Positions 26,531 through 35,313 of a DNA stretch of 64,000 nucleotides are shown here, one piece after another. The notes beneath the pieces were generated by a model. That model ran no database searches. It was not told where the DNA came from and was given only the letters and a program-made list of their open reading frames with translations. The position numbers and the translations under genes are program-made. Position 1 is the first letter of the stretch; each line of letters starts with the position of its first letter. The DNA lies in assembly GCF_042747725.1 (NCBI RefSeq), contig NZ_JBHZGO010000112.1, forward strand, positions 1-64,000, written 5' to 3'. The stretch is from FACHB-T130 sp042747725. Lineage in GTDB: Bacteria > Cyanobacteriota > Cyanobacteriia > Cyanobacteriales > FACHB-T130.

Positions 26531-27958
26531 TTAAGTAACCAACTTCTTAATATCCCCAAAAGCCCGATAAAATCCACCACGAGAAGATTCGCGCACCTCT
26601 TCCACCAGATAACGCGCACCTTCAGAGCGAATATCTTGAGGAAATTGTACTTTCCAGTTGGGATTGTAACCAGGAGAAACAGCGCGAATTCTTAACTTCC
26701 CGCCTTCTTTAAAGCACTCCACAATTACACCCTGACTGGCGTTTGATGCCGTTTCCAGGGTATTAGAAGGAAGTGCTGCGGCAACGGCAGTGGGTGCTTT
26801 AATGTTAATAGTCTGGGGAACTGTACCTGCTTGTGCTGCTTTGATAGCTGTTTCACTAGCATCGATGCAAGCAAGAGAACCGTCGGTAGTGACGATGTAA
26901 AGATTGTCGCCCAAAAACTGCATGGAAAAAGCGGAACCGCAGCCAGTGGCTAGTTTCCACAAGCGATCGCCTCCCCGCTCAAAACAATAAATCGAGGAGC
27001 AATTGTCGCCTGCAAAGACATATTTACCTTCTTCAGCGGTGGCGCAAGAATAAACAGGCGCATCACATTGATAAATTGTGCTAACTTCCCCTTTCTTGGT
27101 GAAGCTATAAACTAAATTTTGACCTGTTCCAGCATAAATTGTTGCTTCTTCTTGCCAGCCAAATAGCACCTCACCGCGAGTTTTTTGATTCCAGATTTTC
27201 GTTCCATCTTCCCAGTCATACATCGTTACGCCGTTGCTATGTCCGTGATAAATGCCAATTTCATCGCAGCGCACCATCCAGCCATACTCGCCGCTACTTT
27301 TTTTAGTCCATTGAGACTCATCTTCGTGATTGATAGTTGTAACGTTACCGTCGATATCAGAAACACCGAGAATTGCATCTTTGATATCAAGCCAGAAAAT
27401 ATTTACATCGGGGGCAATTTCATAAGCGACACGCGGAATTTTGCCTGTCAAATCGTATACTTTGCCATCATCGCATCCCGCATAAAGCCAGCCTTCATCA
27501 GCGACAATACACTTCACGCCGTCAGGAAGACGAAACTGATTTTGCACAATTCCCGTATGGCTGAGAGCGAAAATTTGACCTGCCTGATTGCCAACCCAAC
27601 AGCGCAAGTTGTCAATAAAGATGCCAAAAGCGGGAGAAGAAGAAGCAAATTTCCAAACTACAGGTGCTTGAGAAGCCGTTGAGCGATCGCTCTTTATTTC
27701 CCGTCGAGTCACGGGACGTTTACTCCTCACTCCCATAACTGCTTGTTCGTAACCTTTCTTCAGTTTCTCGTTAATCTTTTTCGTCGCTTCAGCTTTGGCT
27801 TTTTCCGGTGTTGGATAGGTTTTAACCTGAGTTTGTCCTGAGTCGCCAATGCGACCGTAGCGAATCGATACTTCCGTCCCGTTGACAATTACTTCATAAA
27901 ATTTGTGAGAACTACTATCTGACTCTGAGAATTCTAGATACGTTTTCTCTTGGGTCAT
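26531..27958 (-). CDS. WGR domain, beta-propeller and shared C-terminal domain protein
   Basis: A 475-aa protein in three parts. Residues ~1-80 are a WGR domain (FYEVIVNGTEVSIRYGRIG). Residues ~100-380 form repeated beta units (VYDLTGKIPRVAYEIAP, GEVLFGWQEEATIYAGTG, YVFAGDNCSSIYCFERGGDRLWKLATG), as in PQQ/quinoprotein-like propellers. Residues ~401-475 (GVIVECFKEGGKLRIRAVSPGYNP...FPQDIRSEGARYLVEEV) are clearly the same domain found twice at the end of the vWA protein 3 kb away. It also shares the WGR domain with the ARM protein of the retron. These two links suggest one functional module, although strand and spacing show separate transcription. Confidence 0.83.
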   Translation of the reverse strand: MTQEKTYLEFSESDSSSHKFYEVIVNGTEVSIRYGRIGDSGQTQVKTYPTPEKAKAEATKKINEKLKKGYEQAVMGVRSKRPVTRREIKSDRSTASQAPVVWKFASSSPAFGIFIDNLRCWVGNQAGQIFALSHTGIVQNQFRLPDGVKCIVADEGWLYAGCDDGKVYDLTGKIPRVAYEIAPDVNIFWLDIKDAILGVSDIDGNVTTINHEDESQWTKKSSGEYGWMVRCDEIGIYHGHSNGVTMYDWEDGTKIWNQKTRGEVLFGWQEEATIYAGTGQNLVYSFTKKGEVSTIYQCDAPVYSCATAEEGKYVFAGDNCSSIYCFERGGDRLWKLATGCGSAFSMQFLGDNLYIVTTDGSLACIDASETAIKAAQAGTVPQTINIKAPTAVAAALPSNTLETASNASQGVIVECFKEGGKLRIRAVSPGYNPNWKVQFPQDIRSEGARYLVEEVRESSRGGFYRAFGDIKKLVT

Positions 27959-28753
27959 TTTTGCCTCCGATTCTGTATGTATAAGAAACGTCTATCTTGT
28001 CTCAAATTCCCCATTTGCAAGCCAGTATTCTGCCGCAGCACGAACCGAAAGATACAACTCAGCAAAATAATAGCAAAAATCCCGCTTTAACCTTGCACTG
28101 AGCATTCGTAAATGGCAATTAGTAAAATCTCAGCTCAAACTTATTTACTTAGATTTGTATATGTATGTCAACTTTATATCAAATAAACAACGCTGACTGA
28201 AGTAAGATTAAGAAAAAAATGTATTTGTGAATTTTTATAAAGATTGGACAGTAAACATTTTTTATTGATCAATACAGATTTATATATTTTTTATAGAATC
28301 ATTGATATCCCAGACTTTTCGGCTAGTCCTGCAATCCTTGAAGATTCTCCCGCCAGCGGGGGAATATCGGGAATAAGTTTTTTGTACAAGGCTTGGGTGG
28401 GGTTCCAGATGGCAAGTAATGTTTTTACAAGCATTAAAATGCACTCGTTCACACTCTTTTAATCGTTTTTTCTCAAACTATCTCTAACACTTGACTACAT
28501 CTATGTGACAAGTCTAGGGAGGAATTAGTATTCTAGGTTACATTTTTTTTAGATGGTCAAAACGATGCTTCCCAAAAACTGTGAATCTACTGGTATTTAC
28601 TGAGAAGCAAACTATATTTCAGTATAAATACGCTTTCGATTCATTGAATAAAGTCTTATTTTTACTTCAGTGCAATATGCGGATTTCGTGCCCTATCCCC
28701 AAAATTGCTCCTAACTGAACTAAATCGCCTACAAATCTGTAGATGACACAATT
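27959..28753. other. Long AT-rich spacer of ~795 bp, no gene supported
   Basis: Divergent intergenic region between the WGR-propeller gene and the giant kinase gene. A 72-codon frame at 28244-28462 has no coding logic and includes a repeat fragment (cccgccagcgggggaatatcggg). The spacer should hold two promoters; none is clear enough to call. Confidence 0.5.
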
Positions 28754-31700
28754 ATGACAACGATTCCCGGATATCAGATTTTTGAGCTAATCTATGAAAG
28801 CAGCAAGTCTCTTGTGTATCGGGGATGCCGACTTCGGGATAATCTACCCCTTATTCTTAAAGTTATTAAAGAAGACTATCCATTACCAGAAGAAATTTCT
28901 AGGTATAAGCAAGAATATGAAATTACCCGTTCGCTGAATCTAGATGGTGTTGCTAAAGCGTATGATTTAAAACCCTATCAAAACACTCTAGTAATGCTCT
29001 TGGAGGATTTTGGAGGGAAATCTCTAAAAATATTGATGGACGACCAAAATTTTACAGTTTTAGAAGTTATTAAAATTGCTATAAAAATTACTGAAACCTT
29101 AGCTGAACTGCATACCTCAAACATCATTCATAAAGATATTAACCCATCCAATATTGTTTTTAACCCAAAAAGTGGGCAAGTCAAATTTATTGATTTTGGT
29201 ATTTCCAGCGTTTTGTCGCGGGAAAACCCTACGCTAAAAAGTCCCAATGTTTTAGAAGGCACTCTTGCCTATATGTCGCCAGAGCAAACTGGCAGAATGA
29301 ACCGTTCGCTGGATTACCGCACTGACTTTTACTCCCTTGGTGTCACCTTATACGAACTCCTCACTGACAGAGTACCTTTTAATGGTACTGATGCAATGGA
29401 GTTAGTGCATAGTCATATTGCGCTTACGCCAATTCCGCCTCATAAGTTTAATCAAAACATTCCTAAAGCAGTTTCGGATATTGTCATAAAATTGTTGGCT
29501 AAAACTGCTGAAGATAGATACCAAAGTGCTTATGGAATTCAAGCAGATTTAGAATATTGTCTAACTCAATTAGAAATAACCAACCAAATTGCAGAGTTTT
29601 CCCTCGGTTGTCATGATATTTCTAATAAGTTTCAAATTCCTGAAAAACTCTATGGCAGAGAGCAAGAAATTAATACTTTACTAACAGCATTTGACCGAGT
29701 AAGTCAATTCTCATTTGGCAAGCCAATGCAAGGGGATGTTGAGATGATGTTGGTGTCGGGTTATTCTGGCATCGGCAAGTCATGTTTAGTGCAAGAAATT
29801 TACAAACCAATCACTCAACAGCGAGCTTATTTCATTTCTGGAAAATTTGACCAGTTTCAGCGGAGTATTCCCTATTCTGCTGTCGTCAGCGCCTTCTCTG
29901 CATTAATCCAGCAACTTTTAACTGAAAGCGAAGCACAGCTCAACCAGTGGAAAGAAAAACTCCTAGAAGCCTTTGGCTCTAACGGGCAAATTATTATTGA
30001 TGTGATTCCTGAAGTAGAACTAATTGTCGGCCCTCAGCCTAGGATTCAAGAATTAGGGTCAACTGAGTCTCAAAACCGCTTTAATTTAGTCTTTCAAAAC
30101 TTCATTCGGGTATTTTGCCAACAAGAGCATTCGTTAGTCATCTTTCTGGATGATTTGCAGTGGGCTGACTCTGCCACGCTCAAATTGATAGAGTTGATGA
30201 TGACGGATGACCAAACGCACTATCTATTTCTCATTGGAGCGTATCGGGATAATGAAGTCAGTTCCACTCATCCCTTGATGATGACGCTTGATAGCTTACG
30301 CGATGATGGAGCTATCATCAACCAGATTAATCTAGCACCTTTAGAACTTGAGCATATTACCCACTTGATTGCTGATACCTTGCATAAGGATAGGGAATCA
30401 GTAAGACCCTTAGCCTCCCTCATCCTGCGTAAAACAGAAGGTAATCCCTTCTTTGTCAATGAATTTCTAAAAACTCTGTATCAGGAAAACCTGCTTACCT
30501 TTAACCCCCCTCAGACCCTCCTTACTCAGGGGGAAAAAGAGGGAAGTAAAGCCCTGTGGCAATGGGACATCGCTCAAATTGAAGCGCTGGGCATTACTGA
30601 TAATGTTGTGGAGTTGATGATAGGAAAATTAAAGAAATTGCCAAATTCAACACAACAGGTTTTACGTTTAGCCGCTTGTGTCGGCAATAGTTTCGATTTA
30701 AATACGCTGTCTATCATTTATGAAAAATCAATTTCTGAAACTTTTAAATACCTTTTACCAGCCCTGAAAGAAGAATTAATTAGACCCACTTCTGTGTTGG
30801 AAACAACCGAAAATGAAGGGATTAATTCTCAATTGTTAGTTTTTAATTATAAATTTTCACACGACCGCGTGCAACAGGCAGCTTATGCACTGATTGATAA
30901 CTCGCTCCAAAAAGCAGTTCATCTCAGAATAGGCAATCTCCTGTTAGCAAATACGCCATTGGAAGAACAGATAGAAATAATTTTTAAATTGGTCGATCAT
31001 CTAAATATTGGTTCAGACTTAATCGCCGATGAAGAGGAAAAAATTGAATTAGTAATATTGAATTTGGAAGCAGCTCGAAAAGCGAAAGATGCGACCGCAT
31101 ACAGCTCAGCACTTCACTATTTGACTGTTTGTATGAAGATTTTACCGAGCGATATTTGGGTAAAACGCTACGAGCTGGCTTTCTCATTGCATAAGAAACG
31201 AGCCGAAATTGAGTATTTAAACGGTAATTTTGCTCGTTCTGAAGCCTTACTGGAGCTAACGCTATCTCAAGCGAAATCAGTCCTCGACAAAGCTGAAGTT
31301 TATAATATGCTGATTGTGCAGCATACCATGCTTGCCAAATACCAAGAGGCAATTCAAGCAGGGCGTAATGCTCTCAGTCTGCTAGGAATTGACTTACCTG
31401 AAGAGGAATTAAAAACAGCAGTTGCTCTAGAACTAGGCGAAGCTAGTAAGAAATTAGAAAACCAAGAAATTGCGTCTTTAATTAATGTAGAAGAAATAAA
31501 AGTTCCCGAAATAAAAGCAGCAGTCAAATTATTAGCAAACATGGGGCCACTGTCATATTTTGTTAATTTAGACCTTTGGCAGCTAGTTACTGTTAAAACA
31601 ATTAATCTTTGTCTCACCTATGGTTATGCATCAGGAGCAGCGTACAGCTACTCTTGTTATGGAATGATACTTAGCGCAATTTTAGGAAATTATCACTCTG

Positions 31701-34288
31701 GTTATGAGTTTGGGGTGCTAGCAACTAAACTAAGTAATAAGTTTAATAATGTGGCTCAGAAATGTGTAGAACTTGTGGTTCTTGCCAATTACTTGAGTAA
31801 TTGGGTGAAGCCAATTAAATTTAGTCATGCAATTAATGATGAGGCATACAAAACGGGACTAGATTTTGGAGATTTGCAATGGGCAGGTTATACTCGTCTT
31901 CACAAAGTCATTGGTTACTTCCATCAGTGTAAAAGTTTAGAACAAATTTTAAAACAGATACCTCAGTCTTTGCTATTTTGTCAAAAAAGTAAAAATCAAT
32001 GGGCAATTGATATAATTTTAGGTTATAACCTGGCAGTGTCGAATTTGATAGGCATAACTGCCGGAACATTATCTTTTGAAAATGATGAGATTATCGAATC
32101 AAACTTCTTGACAAGTTGCGAACAACATCAAAGTTTGGCGGCAATTTGTGAATTCCATATTTTAAAAGCCCAAATTCTCTATTTATACGAAAAACCGGAT
32201 TTAGCTCTGAGCAGTAGCTTGTCAGCTTCAAAGCTACTTACTTCTATTTTCGGTCATATCTCAGTATCTACACATAACTTTTATCACTCACTGATTCTGA
32301 TTGCTCTCTATCCGACTGTTTCAGAATCAGTACAAAAACAATCTTGGGAGACGTTAGCAACGAATCAAAAGCAGATGAAGATTTGGGCAGACAACTGCCC
32401 AGAAAATTTTCTACACAAGTACCTGCTGGTAGAAGCTGAAATTAGTCGCATCACTGGCAATGATTTAGAGGCGATAGACTTGTATGAACGCGCCATTGAA
32501 TCAGCAAAAGAAAATGAGTTTATTCAGAATGAAGCTTTGGCTAATGAACTAGCTGCTAAGTTCTGGTTAGCTAAAGGAAAAGAGAAGTATGCTAAAGCCC
32601 ATATTATAGAAGCTTATTACGGCTATCAACGTTGGGGATCTAAGCGCAAAGTAGAATATTTAGAAGAAAAATATCCGAACCTTCTTACTAAAATATCTAT
32701 TTTGCCTCGCGTTAAAGATACTCCAACTACTACTGGACATTCGTCTACGGGTAGTAGTTCTAATGCGCTGGATTTAGCCACTGTGATGAAAGCTAGCCAC
32801 GCGATCGCTGCTTGTATCGTGCTGGATAAGTTACTGGCTTCTTTAATGAAAATATCCATCGAGAATGCTGGCGCACAAAAAGGTTTACTGCTCTTGGTAA
32901 GAGATGAAAAACTGCTGATTGAAGCTCGCTCATCGGTTGAATCTAAAGAAGTAATCGTTCGGCAAGCAACTCCGCTTAAAGATTGTCAAGAATTGCCTCT
33001 GACCGTGATTAATTATGTAAGGAGAACTCGCTCGGATGTGGTTCTAAATGATGCGGCTAGCGAGGGAAAGTTTATCAATGACTCCTATATCGATCTAAAT
33101 AAATTGAAGTCAGTTCTCTGCACCCCCATCATTAATCAAGGCAAATTAATCGGCATTCTTTATTTAGAAAATAATCTAACGATTGGAGCTTTTACTCCCG
33201 ATAGAATAGAAGTTTTAAAACTGCTTTCGGCTCAGGCAGCTATCTCTCTGGAAAATGCTATACTTTACGCTTCGATGGAACAAAAAGTCCAAGAGAGGAC
33301 GCAGGAATTAAATGAAAAAAATGTGCGTTTATCGCAAACTCTACAAGAACTTAAACACACTCAGACTCAACTAATTCAGACCGAAAAAATGTCTAGTCTG
33401 GGTCAATTAGTGGCTGGTATTGCCCACGAAATTAATAACCCGGTTAACTTTATCTACGGCAATCTTGTCCACGTTAATGAATATACTCAAGACCTACTGA
33501 ACCTAATGCAGCTATATGCTAAGCATTATCCGAGTCCGGTGTCTGAGATTCAAGACGAAGCGGAGGCGATTGAAGTAGATTTCTTGGTTGAAGATTTGCC
33601 AAAAATGCTGTCGTCGATGAAGGTGGGGGCTGACAGAATTCGTCAAATTGTCCTGAGTTTGAGGAATTTTTCGCGCCTTGATGAGGCAGAGATGAAGGAG
33701 GTCGATGTTCACTCTGGGCTAGATAGTACGTTGTTAATTCTGCAAAACCGCCTGAAAGCTAAAACAGACATTCCCGCTATTAAGGTGATTAAAGAGTATG
33801 GTTCGCTGCCGCTAGTGGAGTGTTATGCGGGTCAGCTCAACCAAGTATTTATGAATCTCCTAGCTAATGCGATTGATACTTTGGAAGAAGTAATGAGTAA
33901 TGATTCAAAGACGATAGGACATTACCAGGAAGTAGCCCAGGCATCTTGTTTATCTTCCTGGGAACGACGAAAAGAACAAAATTCTCATAACCAATTGCCA
34001 ATTAGCGATTACCAATTACCTACAATTCGGATTCGCACCTGTGTCGTAGACAAAAGTCGGGTTCTTATTGCCATTGCCGATAATGGCCCTGGGATGACAG
34101 AGGAAGTAAAAAAACGTATATTCGACCCTTTCTTTACTACAAAACCGATTGGTAAAGGTACGGGACTAGGGTTAGCAATTAGCTACCAGATTGTGGTGGA
34201 AAAACACGGCGGTCAATTGCAGTGTTTTTCAACATCTGGGCAGGGAACTGAATTTATGGTTGAGATTCCCATCCGTCCGCAAAATTAG
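28754..34288 (+). CDS. Trifunctional Ser/Thr kinase, AAA/NACHT-like ATPase, GAF and histidine kinase
   Basis: An 1844-aa signalling giant of a type common in filamentous cyanobacteria. Domains in order: protein kinase (~1-270; IIHKDINPSNIVF loop with K where R is usual, DFG as IDFGIS, and SPEQTGR), ATPase with Walker A GYSGIGKS (~335-342) and LDDLQWAD, a long helical TPR-like region (~780-1320), GAF (~1345-1510) and a histidine kinase with H1558 in AHEINNP, then N-box NLLANAIDTL and G-boxes DNGPGMT and GKGTGLGLAIS. It should sense a signal and phosphorylate a response regulator; none is adjacent. Two short repeat-derived insertions interrupt it (~583-598 and ~1714-1755). Confidence 0.93.
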   Translation: MTTIPGYQIFELIYESSKSLVYRGCRLRDNLPLILKVIKEDYPLPEEISRYKQEYEITRSLNLDGVAKAYDLKPYQNTLVMLLEDFGGKSLKILMDDQNFTVLEVIKIAIKITETLAELHTSNIIHKDINPSNIVFNPKSGQVKFIDFGISSVLSRENPTLKSPNVLEGTLAYMSPEQTGRMNRSLDYRTDFYSLGVTLYELLTDRVPFNGTDAMELVHSHIALTPIPPHKFNQNIPKAVSDIVIKLLAKTAEDRYQSAYGIQADLEYCLTQLEITNQIAEFSLGCHDISNKFQIPEKLYGREQEINTLLTAFDRVSQFSFGKPMQGDVEMMLVSGYSGIGKSCLVQEIYKPITQQRAYFISGKFDQFQRSIPYSAVVSAFSALIQQLLTESEAQLNQWKEKLLEAFGSNGQIIIDVIPEVELIVGPQPRIQELGSTESQNRFNLVFQNFIRVFCQQEHSLVIFLDDLQWADSATLKLIELMMTDDQTHYLFLIGAYRDNEVSSTHPLMMTLDSLRDDGAIINQINLAPLELEHITHLIADTLHKDRESVRPLASLILRKTEGNPFFVNEFLKTLYQENLLTFNPPQTLLTQGEKEGSKALWQWDIAQIEALGITDNVVELMIGKLKKLPNSTQQVLRLAACVGNSFDLNTLSIIYEKSISETFKYLLPALKEELIRPTSVLETTENEGINSQLLVFNYKFSHDRVQQAAYALIDNSLQKAVHLRIGNLLLANTPLEEQIEIIFKLVDHLNIGSDLIADEEEKIELVILNLEAARKAKDATAYSSALHYLTVCMKILPSDIWVKRYELAFSLHKKRAEIEYLNGNFARSEALLELTLSQAKSVLDKAEVYNMLIVQHTMLAKYQEAIQAGRNALSLLGIDLPEEELKTAVALELGEASKKLENQEIASLINVEEIKVPEIKAAVKLLANMGPLSYFVNLDLWQLVTVKTINLCLTYGYASGAAYSYSCYGMILSAILGNYHSGYEFGVLATKLSNKFNNVAQKCVELVVLANYLSNWVKPIKFSHAINDEAYKTGLDFGDLQWAGYTRLHKVIGYFHQCKSLEQILKQIPQSLLFCQKSKNQWAIDIILGYNLAVSNLIGITAGTLSFENDEIIESNFLTSCEQHQSLAAICEFHILKAQILYLYEKPDLALSSSLSASKLLTSIFGHISVSTHNFYHSLILIALYPTVSESVQKQSWETLATNQKQMKIWADNCPENFLHKYLLVEAEISRITGNDLEAIDLYERAIESAKENEFIQNEALANELAAKFWLAKGKEKYAKAHIIEAYYGYQRWGSKRKVEYLEEKYPNLLTKISILPRVKDTPTTTGHSSTGSSSNALDLATVMKASHAIAACIVLDKLLASLMKISIENAGAQKGLLLLVRDEKLLIEARSSVESKEVIVRQATPLKDCQELPLTVINYVRRTRSDVVLNDAASEGKFINDSYIDLNKLKSVLCTPIINQGKLIGILYLENNLTIGAFTPDRIEVLKLLSAQAAISLENAILYASMEQKVQERTQELNEKNVRLSQTLQELKHTQTQLIQTEKMSSLGQLVAGIAHEINNPVNFIYGNLVHVNEYTQDLLNLMQLYAKHYPSPVSEIQDEAEAIEVDFLVEDLPKMLSSMKVGADRIRQIVLSLRNFSRLDEAEMKEVDVHSGLDSTLLILQNRLKAKTDIPAIKVIKEYGSLPLVECYAGQLNQVFMNLLANAIDTLEEVMSNDSKTIGHYQEVAQASCLSSWERRKEQNSHNQLPISDYQLPTIRIRTCVVDKSRVLIAIADNGPGMTEEVKKRIFDPFFTTKPIGKGTGLGLAISYQIVVEKHGGQLQCFSTSGQGTEFMVEIPIRPQN
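30502..30547. repeat. C-run/G-run palindrome in frame inside the kinase gene
   Basis: aacccccctcagaccctcctt followed by actcagggggaaaaagaggg forms a hairpin; it adds NPPQTLLTQGEKEGSK between conserved blocks of the ATPase region and keeps the frame. Confidence 0.6.
33905..34022. repeat. Repeat-derived in-frame insertion in the histidine kinase ATPase domain
   Basis: Between the N-box and the G1 box the gene carries tagcccaggcatcttgttta and then caattgccaattagcgatta, both resembling interspersed cyanobacterial repeats. About 39 residues (KTIGHYQEVAQASCL...SDYQLPT) separate motifs that are normally close, so this is likely an extra loop. Confidence 0.55.
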
Positions 34289-34461
34289 CCTTTGTCTTAA
34301 GAAGTCGATCTCCTTTATTAGATAGAAAACAAGCAGCATTCTCAGTAATTTTGCCGAGGCATTTATTCATACAAAATTCAGAATTACGCAGATTCACGGT
34401 GGACTAAGAATTTAGAGAAAGGCTACTACTAAGGCGTAAGGTTAGCGGAAAGAAGTAAGTC

Positions 34462-35190
34462 ATGCAGCTCCTAGACAATTGCTCTATTGCTACCGAGAGA
34501 AAAGTAGGACTTCACCAATTGTATGTAGAAGACATCGTGAGATGTACCACACTATCAGAAGCAGTGCTGATGGTAAATAATGCTTATGATTTTCACCGTC
34601 ATCCTTACTTTATTTGGATGCAGACACCCTCTACCTCACGGTCGCAATTTCTTTGTACACAGCTACCAATTTGTTTTGCAATTGAGTCATTTTCGCAATC
34701 ATTAGCGGCAGTTTTGGCTCGGACTCCAGTATTAGAACGGCGACTTTCTGTGATGGAAAACGTGGCTGAAGAACATGGTCACGGCAATTTATTAAACTCT
34801 CACAAATACACCTTCCGCCAATTTTTGCGTGCTTTAGGTGCCACGCCAGAGGATTTAGAAATACCCTGTCCTGCATCAGTTTTAGCTTTCAATCATTCAC
34901 TTCTGGGCTACTGTCTGACACAATCAAGTGAAGCGGGTGCAGCCGCTTTGGGGATGCTTGAGCATCTGTATTCCAGTGTTAGTGGGATGATCGGTCGCAC
35001 GATTAACGAGCGAGCTTGGGCAGCACCGGGTAGCCAGTCACACTATACTGTCCACGAGGAACTTGACGTAGAACACGCACGAGAACTGCTGACTTTGGCA
35101 GAACCTAGTTGGGAGGAGCCACGCAACCGCGCTCATGTTGCTCAAGGGCTGGTGCTGGGTGCCCACTACTTATGGGCTTTGTACGAATAG
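34462..35190 (+). CDS. Haem-oxygenase-fold diiron-type oxidase (HDO/TenA-PqqC-like)
   Basis: A 242-aa, all-helical protein of the TenA/PqqC/CADD/UndA fold group. Candidate metal ligands are seen: E and H in ENVAEEHGHG (~107-116) and the late HEELDVEHARELL, which fits the E-x-D-x2-H pattern of haem-oxygenase-like diiron oxidases. Enzymes of this group modify amino acids or fatty acids in natural-product pathways. It ends about 120 bp from the convergent NRPS stop, which supports (but does not prove) a role in tailoring or precursor supply. It stands after the giant kinase and has its own spacer. Confidence 0.75.
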   Translation: MQLLDNCSIATERKVGLHQLYVEDIVRCTTLSEAVLMVNNAYDFHRHPYFIWMQTPSTSRSQFLCTQLPICFAIESFSQSLAAVLARTPVLERRLSVMENVAEEHGHGNLLNSHKYTFRQFLRALGATPEDLEIPCPASVLAFNHSLLGYCLTQSSEAGAAALGMLEHLYSSVSGMIGRTINERAWAAPGSQSHYTVHEELDVEHARELLTLAEPSWEEPRNRAHVAQGLVLGAHYLWALYE

Positions 35191-35313
35191 TACGCCACGG
35201 TAAGAGCGATCGCTGTACTCTATGATGTAGCGATCGGTCTTGCCGTTCAACATCTTCCGGATTCTACCTATTTTTGGGTTTTTTCTGATTTTCTATGACA
35301 AAAGAGGTTTAAT

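Noticed and set aside
28244..28462. 72-codon frame before the giant kinase
   Set aside because: Crosses a repeat fragment and lacks any conserved feature.
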